NCBI RefSeq assembly: GCF_900996245.1
Contig: NZ_CAAJGK010000033.1
Coordinates: forward strand, 124,001-188,000
Length of the DNA stretch: 64,000 nucleotides
Origin: Paraburkholderia sp. BCC1886
GTDB lineage: Bacteria > Pseudomonadota > Gammaproteobacteria > Burkholderiales > Burkholderiaceae
Reading direction: 5' to 3'
This document shows, one piece after another, positions 35,365 through 43,959 of the stretch. The notes under the pieces were generated by a model. The model did no database searches and had not been told where the DNA came from. It saw only the letters and a program-made list of their open reading frames with translations. Each line of letters begins with the position of its first letter. Position 1 is the stretch's first letter. A program made the position numbers and the translations under genes.

Positions 35365-36816
35365 ATGAACCAGGTCACCATGCTGATCAACGGCGAGCGC
35401 GTGCTGGCCCAGGACGGCGCGGTGTTCGAGCGTCTGAACCCGCTCGATGCCAGCGTCGCCTCGCGCGCGCCCGCCGCTTCGATTGCCGATGCGCGTGCCG
35501 CGGTCAAGGCAGCCGCGCAGGCGTTTCCCGCATGGGCGGCGATCGGCCCCGGCGAGCGGCGTGCGTTGCTCAACCGTGCCGCCGACGCGCTCGAAGCGAA
35601 AGGCGACGCGTTCGCGCTCGCGATGGCAGCCGAAACCGGCGCATCGCATCTATGGGCCGGCTTCAACGTCAAGCTCGCGGCGGATGGTCTGCGCGAAGCC
35701 GCGGCGCTGACCACCCAGATTGCCGGCGAGGTGATTCCGTCGGACGTGCCCGGCAACCTCGCGCTCGGCGTTCGCCAGGCTGCAGGCGTGGTGCTGGGTA
35801 TCGCGCCCTGGAACGCGCCGGTCATTCTGGGTGTGCGGGCGATCGCGTTGCCGCTCGCGTGTGGCAACACGGTGGTACTGAAAGGCTCGGAGATCTGCCC
35901 CGCGACGCATGGGCTGATTATCGAAGCCTTGCAGGATGCCGGCCTGCCGCGCGGTGTGGTGAACTTCGTGACGAACGCACCGGCCGATGCCGGCGCGATT
36001 GTCGAAGCCATCATTGCGGAGCCGGCAGTCAGACGCGTCAACTTCACGGGATCGACCCGCGTCGGACGCATCATCGCGACGCAGTGCGCGAAATATCTCA
36101 AACCGTCGGTGCTCGAACTCGGCGGCAAAGCGCCGTTGCTGGTTCTGCACGATGCGGACCTCGACGCGGCAGTGCAGGGCGCGGCCTTCGGCGCGTTCGC
36201 GAATTCCGGGCAGATCTGTATGTCGACCGAGCGGATCGTCGTGGACCGCCGGATTGCCGATGACTTCGTCACCCGTCTCGTGGAGAAAGCGAACAGTCTG
36301 CCGCTCGGCGATCCGCGAAAAGGCCCCGTCGTGCTGGGCTCGGTCGTGGACTTCGCCACGGTCAGCCGCTGCAACGCGTTGATCGACGACGCGCTGGCGA
36401 AGGGCGCGAAACTGGTGTGCGGCGGCAAGTCCGATACCACGCTGATGCCGGCCACGTTGCTCGACTACGTGAGCCCCGATATGCAGATCTACCACGAAGA
36501 ATCGTTCGGCCCGGTCAAGCCGATCGTGCGCGTCGACGGCGACGAAGAAGCGGTGGCGTGCGCGAACGACAACGAATACGGACTCTCCGCCGCCGTCTTC
36601 AGCCGCGACGTCGCGCGTGCGATGACGATTGCCCGCCGCATCGAATCGGGCATCTGCCACATCAACGGTCCGACCGTCCACGACGAAGCGCAGATGCCGT
36701 TTGGCGGCGTGAAGTCGAGCGGCTTCGGGCATTTCGGCGGAAAGGCCGGGATCGCCGAGTTCACCGATCTGCGCTGGCTGACCGTGCAGACGACCCCGCG
36801 TCACTACCCGTTCTGA
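35365..36816 (+). CDS. Aldehyde dehydrogenase, probably benzaldehyde (mdlD role)
   Basis: A 483-residue NAD(P)-dependent ALDH. The catalytic Cys285 lies in SGQICMSTERI and Glu251 in ELGGKAPL; FTGSTRVGR is the cofactor loop. CAAGGAGACAGCA precedes the ATG at 35365. It follows benzoylformate decarboxylase by 74 bp, so benzaldehyde to benzoate is the expected reaction. Sequence alone resembles the vanillin/salicylaldehyde/benzaldehyde group; the well-known Pseudomonas MdlD is a class 3 enzyme, so this may be a functional replacement. Confidence 0.85.
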   Translation: MNQVTMLINGERVLAQDGAVFERLNPLDASVASRAPAASIADARAAVKAAAQAFPAWAAIGPGERRALLNRAADALEAKGDAFALAMAAETGASHLWAGFNVKLAADGLREAAALTTQIAGEVIPSDVPGNLALGVRQAAGVVLGIAPWNAPVILGVRAIALPLACGNTVVLKGSEICPATHGLIIEALQDAGLPRGVVNFVTNAPADAGAIVEAIIAEPAVRRVNFTGSTRVGRIIATQCAKYLKPSVLELGGKAPLLVLHDADLDAAVQGAAFGAFANSGQICMSTERIVVDRRIADDFVTRLVEKANSLPLGDPRKGPVVLGSVVDFATVSRCNALIDDALAKGAKLVCGGKSDTTLMPATLLDYVSPDMQIYHEESFGPVKPIVRVDGDEEAVACANDNEYGLSAAVFSRDVARAMTIARRIESGICHINGPTVHDEAQMPFGGVKSSGFGHFGGKAGIAEFTDLRWLTVQTTPRHYPF

Positions 36817-36887
36817 ACGGGTTGCAAGGCGGGGCACACCGCACACGCCGTTTCACCCAGGCGATCAATATTCTTCAGGAGACTGCA

Positions 36888-36920
36888 ATGCCCATCGACC
36901 CACTCAGATTGGAGCGCTGA
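36888..36920 (+). CDS. Ten-codon leader or relic ORF
   Basis: MPIDPLRLER with a good AGGAGA site upstream. Its TGA is one base away from the ATG of the permease at 36922. It may couple translation into the permease gene or be the start of a deleted gene. No family is recognisable at this length. Confidence 0.35.
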   Translation: MPIDPLRLER

Positions 36921-36921
36921 C

Positions 36922-38271
36922 ATGAACGACAACAACCTGCGCGCGCCGGTCACCATCGACATAGGCCTTACGCTCGACGACGGCGTGTTCTCCCGCTTTC
37001 AGAAAATAGTCGTGTTCCTCGCCGCGCTTTCCATCGTCATGGATGGATTCGATGGTCAGCTCATCGGCTTCGCTATCCCGAGTCTGATCAGGGAATGGGG
37101 CATCACGCGCAATGCGTTTGCACCCGCGGTGGCCGCGGGCCTCGTCGGGATGGGCGTGGGTAGTGCGTTTGCCGGCCTGTTTGCCGACCGGTTCGGGCGG
37201 CGCTGGGCGATCATCGGCAGTGTGCTGGTGTTCGGCATCGCGACCAGCTCCATCGCTTTCTCGCCCGACGTCACGACGGTCGCGATCCTGCGTTTCTTCG
37301 CGGGCCTGGGCATCGGCGGCGCGTTGCCGAGTTCGACGACCATGACCGCGGAATTTACGCCGGCACGCCGGCGCACCCTCGCGGTGACCGCGACGATCGT
37401 GTGTGTGCCGCTCGGCGGCATGCTCGCGGGTCTGTTCGCCAGCGTCGTGCTGCCGCATTACGGCTGGCGCGGACTGTTTCTGATCGGCGGCACGCTGCCC
37501 ATCGCGCTAGCCGTACTTCTGTTTTTCACGATGCCCGAGTCGCCGCGCTATCTGTCGCGTCATCGCGAGCGCTGGAACGAGTTGCGCGCGTTGCTGGGCA
37601 GAATGGCGCGTTCCATCGAGGCGAACGTCGCCTTCGCCGACTTGCGGGAGCAGAACGTCCAGCAGCACGCCGGTTTTCGCGCGTTGTTCTCGGCGGGACA
37701 TGGACGCGATACGGTCGCCATCTGGGTGGCGTTTTTCATGAACCTGATCGCCGTGTATAGCGCGTTTAGCTGGCTGCCGACCATGCTGGCCGGAGAGGGC
37801 TTGAGCCCCTCGGTCGCGGGTTCGGGTCTGACGGCTTACAACCTCGGCGGCGTTATCGGTGCGCTCGGCTGCGCCGTCGCCATTGGACGCCTCGGTTCGC
37901 GGTGGCCACTGCTCGTCTGTTGCCTCGCTGCGTGTGCCAGCGCGCTGTTCCTGCGCGGCATCAACGTGTCGACGCAGACCAACCTGCTGGTGTTCGGCAT
38001 CGGTGTGCACGGCCTGTTCGTGAATGCGGTTCAGTCGACCATGTACGCGTTGTGCGCTTACATCTACCCGACCGAAGTGCGTGCCACGGGCACTGCATCG
38101 GCGCTGGCATTCGGCCGGCTCGGCGCAATTCTGAGCGCGTTCGCCGGCGCGTTCGTGATTACTCAGGGCGGGGCGTCGGCTTACCTCGGCATGCTGGGCG
38201 GCGCGATGTTCCTCGTGTTTATCTGCCTGATGATCGTGCGGCGGCATATTCCTCCGGTCGGCCGGGCTTGA
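36922..38271 (+). CDS. MFS transporter, AAHS family, in the mandelate operon
   Basis: A 449-residue, 12-segment permease. The first segment has ALSIVMDGFDGQLIGFAIP, the AAHS DGFD motif, and LFADRFGRRWAIIGS follows. It sits between the aldehyde dehydrogenase and mandelate dehydrogenase genes and probably imports mandelate, benzoylformate or a related acid. It is separate from the AAHS permease at 26160. The mdlB gene begins two bases after its stop. Confidence 0.88.
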   Translation: MNDNNLRAPVTIDIGLTLDDGVFSRFQKIVVFLAALSIVMDGFDGQLIGFAIPSLIREWGITRNAFAPAVAAGLVGMGVGSAFAGLFADRFGRRWAIIGSVLVFGIATSSIAFSPDVTTVAILRFFAGLGIGGALPSSTTMTAEFTPARRRTLAVTATIVCVPLGGMLAGLFASVVLPHYGWRGLFLIGGTLPIALAVLLFFTMPESPRYLSRHRERWNELRALLGRMARSIEANVAFADLREQNVQQHAGFRALFSAGHGRDTVAIWVAFFMNLIAVYSAFSWLPTMLAGEGLSPSVAGSGLTAYNLGGVIGALGCAVAIGRLGSRWPLLVCCLAACASALFLRGINVSTQTNLLVFGIGVHGLFVNAVQSTMYALCAYIYPTEVRATGTASALAFGRLGAILSAFAGAFVITQGGASAYLGMLGGAMFLVFICLMIVRRHIPPVGRA

Positions 38272-38273
38272 CC

Positions 38274-39437
38274 ATGCGAACCGGTATTCCAGGTGTTTTC
38301 TCGGTAGGCGATTATCGTGCGGAAGCGCGCCGCCGCCTGCCGCGGATGGTATTCGATTATCTGGAAGGCGGCGCCGACGACGAATCGGGCCTGCGGCACA
38401 ACCGCGATGCGTTCGACCGGTGGGAGTTGCAACCGCGCCGTTTGCGCGATGTCAGTCGGCGCGACCAGTCGATCGAGCTGCTCGGCAAACGGCTTCCTTC
38501 TCCGCTGGTGATCGCGCCGACGGGCCTGAACGGTGCGTTCTGGCCGCAGGGCGATCTGGCGCTTGCGCGCGCCGCAGCAAAAGCGGGCATACCGTTCGCG
38601 CTGTCCACCGCGTCGAACATGTCGATCGAAGAAGTCGCGAAAGGCGCGGACGGCGACCTGTGGTTCCAGCTGTATGTAGTCCACCGTAATCTCGCGAAGA
38701 GTCTCGTGAGCCGGGCGCGCACGGCGAACTATTCGACCTTGATACTGACCACCGATGTAGCGGTCAACGGCTTTCGTGAGCGCGATCTGCGCAATGGCTT
38801 TGCGATGCCGTTCAAGCCGAGCTTGCGCGCCGCGCTGGACGGCTTGTCCCATCCGCGCTGGCTCTGGTCCTATCTGACCAACGGGATGCCGCAGCTGAAG
38901 AACTTCGCGACGGACGATGCCTCCGATACCGAATCGCAAGCGGCCGTGCTGCGTCGTCAGATGGACGCGAGTTTCAGTTGGGACGATCTGCGGCGATTGC
39001 GCGACGCGTGGCCGGGCAAGCTGCTCGTCAAGGGAATCGTCACGCCCGAAGACACGAAGCTCTGTCTCGAAGCCGGGGCGGACGGGGTGATCGTATCGAA
39101 TCATGGCGGCAGGCAGCTTGCCGACCTGCCGGCGTCGATGGACGTGTTGGCTGCAATTGCCGATAGCGCCGGGGCCGCGACGGTCGTCGTCGACAGCGGC
39201 GTGCGGCGTGGTGCGGACGTGGTCAAGGCAATTGCGTCGGGCGCACGTGCGGTGATGCTGGGCCGGGCAACCTTGTATGGACTCGCGGCCAACGGCGAGG
39301 TGGGCGTCGCCGACGTTATCCGGATGATCAAGGACGAGGTCGATCGCACGCTTGCCTTGATTGGTTGCGAGGCGATCGAGAAATTGGATCGTGGGTTCGT
39401 GGCGCGCCGTGCGGGGTGGTCGACCTCTACCTTTTAA
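38274..39437 (+). CDS. mdlB: (S)-Mandelate dehydrogenase, FMN-dependent
   Basis: A 387-residue alpha-hydroxy-acid oxidase family enzyme, close to the usual length of about 390. Signatures are MVFDYLEGGADDESGLRHN at the start and the active-site GVIVSNHGGRQL with His as base. DLWFQLYVV and VDSGVRRGADVVKAIASGA are also seen. The segment around FKPSLRAALDGLSHP corresponds to the membrane-binding loop of MdlB. Operon context with mdlC favours mandelate over lactate as substrate. It oxidises (S)-mandelate to benzoylformate; no mandelate racemase gene is present. Confidence 0.85.
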   Translation: MRTGIPGVFSVGDYRAEARRRLPRMVFDYLEGGADDESGLRHNRDAFDRWELQPRRLRDVSRRDQSIELLGKRLPSPLVIAPTGLNGAFWPQGDLALARAAAKAGIPFALSTASNMSIEEVAKGADGDLWFQLYVVHRNLAKSLVSRARTANYSTLILTTDVAVNGFRERDLRNGFAMPFKPSLRAALDGLSHPRWLWSYLTNGMPQLKNFATDDASDTESQAAVLRRQMDASFSWDDLRRLRDAWPGKLLVKGIVTPEDTKLCLEAGADGVIVSNHGGRQLADLPASMDVLAAIADSAGAATVVVDSGVRRGADVVKAIASGARAVMLGRATLYGLAANGEVGVADVIRMIKDEVDRTLALIGCEAIEKLDRGFVARRAGWSTSTF

Positions 39438-39552
39438 CAAAAAGTAAAAGACTCCTTTAGGTATTGTCGATTGTCGCGTTGAAGACGCACAACTATTCTG
39501 GGCTTCAGCGATTTGCAAAGGTTGCGAATGGCTGCAGACAGGATAAAGACAA

Positions 39553-40767
39553 ATGTTACGAGACAGCCTTAAAGGCGTACGTGTGCTGGACTTCTCGCAC
39601 GTGCTAGCCGGCCCCGTATGCTCGATGACGCTCGCTGACCTCGGCGCGCATGTGACCAAGATCGAGCCGCCAGGCGGCGAAATCGGTCGCCAGATTGGAC
39701 CGCCCTGGATTAACGGAGAAAGCGCCGCATTTATCAGCGTCAACCGGAACAAGTTCAGCCTCGCCATCGACCTGAAAAGCGATGCGGGACGCCGGACGTT
39801 GCGCAAGATGATTCGTGAGGCCGATGTCGTCGTCGAAAATTTCCGCCCTGGGGCAATGGCAAACCTCGGGCTTGATTACGACTCCATCAGGAAAGAGAAC
39901 CCGAGTCTCATCTATTGCTCGATATCGGCGTTCGGTCAAACTGGTGTGTGCAGTAGCCGCCCGGGCGTGGACGGCGTGATTCAGGCGGCCAGCGGCCTGA
40001 TGAGCACCTTGGGCGAAGCCGAGGGTGAACCGATAAAAACACCCACACCTGTGGCCGACATGGTATCGGGCTACCTCGCAGCAATAGCCGTACTCGGCGC
40101 TCTGGTGGAAGTCCGGGCGGGTGGGGCAGGTCAGCATCTCGACGTCAGTCTCTACAACTCGACGATCATGCTTCAGCAGATCGGCTTCGCGGCGTTTCTC
40201 GCTTCGGGAAAAGATCCGGAGCGCACCGGCAGCGCGGCGCCCTATGCGTCACCCAACGAGGTGTTCCCCACACGTGATGGCTGGCTGATGGTCGTTGCGT
40301 ACCACGCGGGCCGATGGACTGCACTTTGTGAAGTGCTCGACATCGCATGGGTCGAGACAGACCCACGATTTTCAGGCAACGACGCGCGCGTCGAAAACCG
40401 CGCGGTCCTTCACCCGCTGCTCGCGAGGATCTTTGCGGAGCGTGACACCTCGGAATGGATCTCCCTGCTCTCGGCACGTGACATTATCTGCGCCCCCGTC
40501 TCCCGCTACAGCGACGTGGTGAAGTCGGAAGCCTACCGTGAGAGCGGACTTGCGTGCACCGTTGAACATCCCGTTGCTGGAAAGATTCGTACCCATGGCT
40601 TTGCGCTTGGGCCGTCGGACTATGGTTCGGAGATGACACCCGCTCCGCTAAATGGTCAACACACCATCGAAATGTTAGCGCTCTACGGCATTGCCGAAGA
40701 AGAAATTGCGGACCTGCTGAATCAGGGCGTGGTCCGGTCCATATCAAAGCGAACCGCTGACGTTTAA
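39553..40767 (+). CDS. CaiB/BaiF family (class III) CoA-transferase
   Basis: A 404-residue CoA-transferase. Typical segments are LKGVRVLDFSHVLAGPVCSM, NRNKFSLAIDLKSDAGR, VVVENFRPGAMANLGLDY and GVDGVIQAASGLMS. The catalytic Asp lies in PTPVADMVSGYLAA. It moves CoA between carboxylic acids and would start the cassette of two crotonases and a permease that follows. The acid used is not known. Confidence 0.88.
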   Translation: MLRDSLKGVRVLDFSHVLAGPVCSMTLADLGAHVTKIEPPGGEIGRQIGPPWINGESAAFISVNRNKFSLAIDLKSDAGRRTLRKMIREADVVVENFRPGAMANLGLDYDSIRKENPSLIYCSISAFGQTGVCSSRPGVDGVIQAASGLMSTLGEAEGEPIKTPTPVADMVSGYLAAIAVLGALVEVRAGGAGQHLDVSLYNSTIMLQQIGFAAFLASGKDPERTGSAAPYASPNEVFPTRDGWLMVVAYHAGRWTALCEVLDIAWVETDPRFSGNDARVENRAVLHPLLARIFAERDTSEWISLLSARDIICAPVSRYSDVVKSEAYRESGLACTVEHPVAGKIRTHGFALGPSDYGSEMTPAPLNGQHTIEMLALYGIAEEEIADLLNQGVVRSISKRTADV

Positions 40768-40784
40768 CCAGGAAAGCCCCGATC

Positions 40785-41561
40785 ATGAATCGCCTGCTCG
40801 TTGATATAGAAAAAATGTCGAACGTGGCACTGCTACGTTTGGCGTCCGAAAATAATTTAAATCCTTTATCCGACCTGCTTGTCAATGCGCTGGTCGATGC
40901 GTTGATGCGCATGGAAGCCGATCCTGATATCCATGCAATTGTCCTGACGGGATCGGATCGGGCCTTCGCAGCCGGTGCGGACATCGAAGCGATGGCCAGC
41001 CTGAACTACGTCGACGCATTTGGCCAGGACTATATCGGGAAGAACTGGGATCGCATCCGCACCGTCAGAAAACCGTTGATTGCAGCAGTAGCGGGATATG
41101 CACTCGGTGGAGGATGCGAACTGGCGATGATGTGCGACATCGTCGTGGCTTCTGACGACGCCAGGTTCGGGCAGCCGGAAGTCAAACTTGGCATTGTTCC
41201 AGGCGCGGGCGGCACGCAACGGCTTCCGCGATCAGTCGGCAAATCTGCGGCCATGCTGATGTGTCTGACCGGCGACGCGATCTCCGCTCAGGAAGCGCTC
41301 TCTATCGGATTGATATCGAGAGTGACCACGCGCGACCAGTTGCTCCCGGTTGCAATGGAGATCGCACAGTCTATCGCGCGACAGTCGCTCCCTGTCGTGA
41401 TGGCCATCAAGGAGGCCGTCAATCGGTCCTTTGAATCTTCTTTGTCAGAAGGACTTCTGTTCGAGAGACGGCTGTTCCATGCCGGCTTTTCGCTGCGTGA
41501 CCAGAAAGAAGGTATGAAAGCCTTTCTAGATCGCCGCCAACCGGAATTTACCAACTCCTGA
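40785..41561 (+). CDS. Enoyl-CoA hydratase
   Basis: A 258-residue crotonase. [15 protein letters not shown] forms part of the oxyanion hole. Both hydratase Glu residues are kept: [16 protein letters not shown] and [20 protein letters not shown]. It should therefore hydrate an enoyl-CoA. It starts 17 bp after the CoA-transferase and is clearly in the same operon. Confidence 0.9.
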   Translation: MNRLLVDIEKMSNVALLRLASENNLNPLSDLLVNALVDALMRMEADPDIHAIVLTGSDRAFAAGADIEAMASLNYVDAFGQDYIGKNWDRIRTVRKPLIAAVAGYALGGGCELAMMCDIVVASDDARFGQPEVKLGIVPGAGGTQRLPRSVGKSAAMLMCLTGDAISAQEALSIGLISRVTTRDQLLPVAMEIAQSIARQSLPVVMAIKEAVNRSFESSLSEGLLFERRLFHAGFSLRDQKEGMKAFLDRRQPEFTNS

Positions 41562-41605
41562 ACGTCATAGCGGTTGATAACCGCTGCCAGAGAAAAAGGT
41601 AAGAA

Positions 41606-42421
41606 ATGTCGAATCAACTGATGGTCAAGAATGATGGACTGGTCCTTCAATCCATCGAGTCCGGCGTGCTCACGCTGACGCTCAACTGCGCTGACAATGG
41701 AAATGCGCTGAACGTTGCGATGACCGAGGCGCTGTCGGACGCGCTCGAAAGCATCAACAGCCTGAGCGGGGTAGCGTGCCTGCTCCTGCGCTCGTCTGGA
41801 AAACATTTCTGCACGGGGGGAAACGTCAAGGACATGCGGGACGGTAAGGACCTGATGGAGGGTAGCGTGACCGACGTTCGCGACCGGTTGCGCAACAGCC
41901 TGCATCGAATCACGAGAGCGCTTCATGATCTCGACATTCCGTCGGTCTGCGCGGTCAACGGCGCGGCGGTGGGCGCCGGATGCGATCTGGCGCTGATGTG
42001 CGACGTGAGGGTTGCCGCCACGAAAGCCCAATTTGCGGAAAGCTTTCTTCGACTCGGACTGGTGTCAGGCATTGGCGGTGCGTGGTTTCTGTCTCGTATC
42101 GTAGGACCCGCGAAGGCGTTGGAACTCACGCTAACGAGTGAATTCATCGATGCCGAAACCGCCATGCGCATTGGCATAGTTTCGAGAGTCGTCCCGGACG
42201 ATCGTCTCGAGGTCGAGGCCTTCGCGCTCGCAAGAAAAATCGCCCGCAATCCGCCCCATGCCATGCGGATGGCAAAGCGACTCGTGCGGGAATCCGCGCA
42301 CGCACCTTTAACGACGGCGCTTGAAATGGCTGCGTCCATGCAGGCCATCCTGCTGTGCGGAGACGAGCACAAGGCCGCGGTGAACGAGTTTCTCGATCGA
42401 GCGGAATCCCGGCAGACCTAG
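41606..42421 (+). CDS. Crotonase-fold enzyme without the hydratase glutamates
   Basis: A 271-residue enoyl-CoA hydratase/isomerase family member. HFCTGGNVKDMRDG gives the oxyanion-hole region. At the two hydratase Glu sites it has VGAGCDLALMCDVRV (Asp) and AESFLRLGLVSGIGGAW (Ser), closer to PaaG-like isomerases. It is more likely an isomerase or other crotonase reaction than a hydratase. It is co-transcribed with the CoA-transferase and hydratase. Confidence 0.85.
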   Translation: MSNQLMVKNDGLVLQSIESGVLTLTLNCADNGNALNVAMTEALSDALESINSLSGVACLLLRSSGKHFCTGGNVKDMRDGKDLMEGSVTDVRDRLRNSLHRITRALHDLDIPSVCAVNGAAVGAGCDLALMCDVRVAATKAQFAESFLRLGLVSGIGGAWFLSRIVGPAKALELTLTSEFIDAETAMRIGIVSRVVPDDRLEVEAFALARKIARNPPHAMRMAKRLVRESAHAPLTTALEMAASMQAILLCGDEHKAAVNEFLDRAESRQT

Positions 42422-42509
42422 GGGCGAGCACTGCGTGACTGGTCGCGCTGGAACGTCCCGACGGTTCGGCGTATCAGACAGATAAAAAACATCATTGGAG
42501 GAGGCAAAA

Positions 42510-43871
42510 ATGGCTACGGCTCCCGAAGCACGCCGATCAGGCGTACCTATGCTCCGCGTTGTCGCGACGTCCTGTATCGGGACTGTGCTCGAGTACTATG
42601 ATTTCTTCGTCTATGTGGCATTGACGGCCACGTTAACGCACCTTTTTCTCCCGTCTGCCGACAAGGTTCTGGCAGCGTCGCTGGGCGTCGCAACCTTCGG
42701 CATTGCCTATCTGGCGCGGCCAGTCGGCACGATGATCTTCAGTCCCATGTCGGACCGGATCGGGCGCAAGAAGACATTCGTCATCACACTGGTCCTGATG
42801 GGCGTATCGACCGTTGCGATTGGGTGCCTGCCGACCTACGCCACGATTGGCATTTTCGCGCCCATTGCTCTGCTTTCGTTGCGGATCATTCAAGGGATTG
42901 CCCTAGGCGGGGAATACGGTTCCGCGGTCGTCTATGTGATGGAGCACGCCCCTGAAGACCGGAAGGGAATGTGTACCAGCGTGCTTCAAAGCACGGCCAG
43001 TATCGGGCTACTTTTTGCGCTAGCCGTGGTCTCGCTGCTCAAACTGACACTCGACCCGACAAGCTTCAACGCATGGGGATGGCGCGTACCGTTCGTCATC
43101 TCCGCGCCGATCGTCGCCGTCGCGACCTGGGTTCGCCTCGGAATGACCGAGACGCCTGTCTTCAAGGAAATGAAGGAAGCGGGGCGGTTATCGAAGTCGC
43201 CGCTAGTGGACACCCTGTCGAACAGAAACGCGTGGAAGTCGATTCTGGTTGCCATGTTTGGCGCTCAGGGAGGGACATCCGTTTCCCTCTATACCTCGAT
43301 CGTTTATATGCTCTACTTCCTGCAGAATGTCCTGAAGGTCGAGCCCACCCAATCGAATCTCTGCCTCGCTGGCGGGATCATCGTGGCAGCTCCGCTATAT
43401 CCTGTTTTTGGACGGGTCTCGGACCGTATCGGCAGGTCACGCACGATGTTCATCGGAATCCTGTTGTGGATTGTTGCGGCCTACCCGGTCTTCGCGGGAA
43501 TACGCATCAGCGTAGCCAGTTCTTCATGGTGGAGTGTGTCCGCATTGATTGCGGTCCTGGCAATCCTGACCGCCATGATCATGGCTCCATTGCCGGCGTT
43601 CATTGCCGAATGCTTTCCTCCTCAAAGCCGGACAACCGGATTCGGTCTGGCGCAGCAACTGGGGAACATCCTGTTCGGCGGTTTCCTGCCGCTGATCAGT
43701 CTGACGCTGGTGAACTGGACGGGCAATCAGCTGGCCGGCGTGGGTTACTCGATCGTGTCGCTGCTTCCCTGTCTTTTCGTGACGTATTTCTCGGGGATGC
43801 GACGCGACCGGGAGGCACGATCGCGAATCGCGCACCAGGCGAATTCGAGTGAGCGCTTGTCGACCCGCTGA
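42510..43871 (+). CDS. MFS transporter, metabolite:H+ symporter (MHS) family
   Basis: A 453-residue, 12-segment permease. The MHS signature is visible: TSCIGTVLEYYDFFVYVALT, FGIAYLARPVGTMIFSPMSD, GRKKTFVITLVLMGVSTVAI and QGIALGGEYGSAVVYVMEHAP. ATG 42510 follows GGAGGAGG. MHS proteins import small carboxylates or betaines such as ketoglutarate, citrate and proline betaine. It probably imports the acid handled by the preceding CoA cassette. Confidence 0.9.
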   Translation: MATAPEARRSGVPMLRVVATSCIGTVLEYYDFFVYVALTATLTHLFLPSADKVLAASLGVATFGIAYLARPVGTMIFSPMSDRIGRKKTFVITLVLMGVSTVAIGCLPTYATIGIFAPIALLSLRIIQGIALGGEYGSAVVYVMEHAPEDRKGMCTSVLQSTASIGLLFALAVVSLLKLTLDPTSFNAWGWRVPFVISAPIVAVATWVRLGMTETPVFKEMKEAGRLSKSPLVDTLSNRNAWKSILVAMFGAQGGTSVSLYTSIVYMLYFLQNVLKVEPTQSNLCLAGGIIVAAPLYPVFGRVSDRIGRSRTMFIGILLWIVAAYPVFAGIRISVASSSWWSVSALIAVLAILTAMIMAPLPAFIAECFPPQSRTTGFGLAQQLGNILFGGFLPLISLTLVNWTGNQLAGVGYSIVSLLPCLFVTYFSGMRRDREARSRIAHQANSSERLSTR

Positions 43872-43928
43872 AAATGCCGGGTAGGGTGCAGGCTGGTTCA
43901 GCAAGAACACCGTTTGAGAGCAGAGCAC

Positions 43929-43946
43929 GCGGACATTAACGTCCGC
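43929..43946. terminator. Hairpin between convergent permease and SSADH genes
   Basis: GCGGAC / GTCCGC arms with ATTAAC loop, between the two stops. There is no T-tract, so termination is only possible, not certain. Confidence 0.3.
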
Positions 43947-43959
43947 ACGCTCAGCGGCC

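Noticed and set aside
35064..36846. Two long minus-strand frames opposite the aldehyde dehydrogenase gene
   Set aside because: They mirror the codon bias of the real gene, overlap each other and contain no recognisable domain.
38181..39806. Very long open frame (541 codons) opposite the mandelate dehydrogenase gene
   Set aside because: Arg/His-rich, no family features, and it lies antisense to mdlB; it is an artefact of high GC content.
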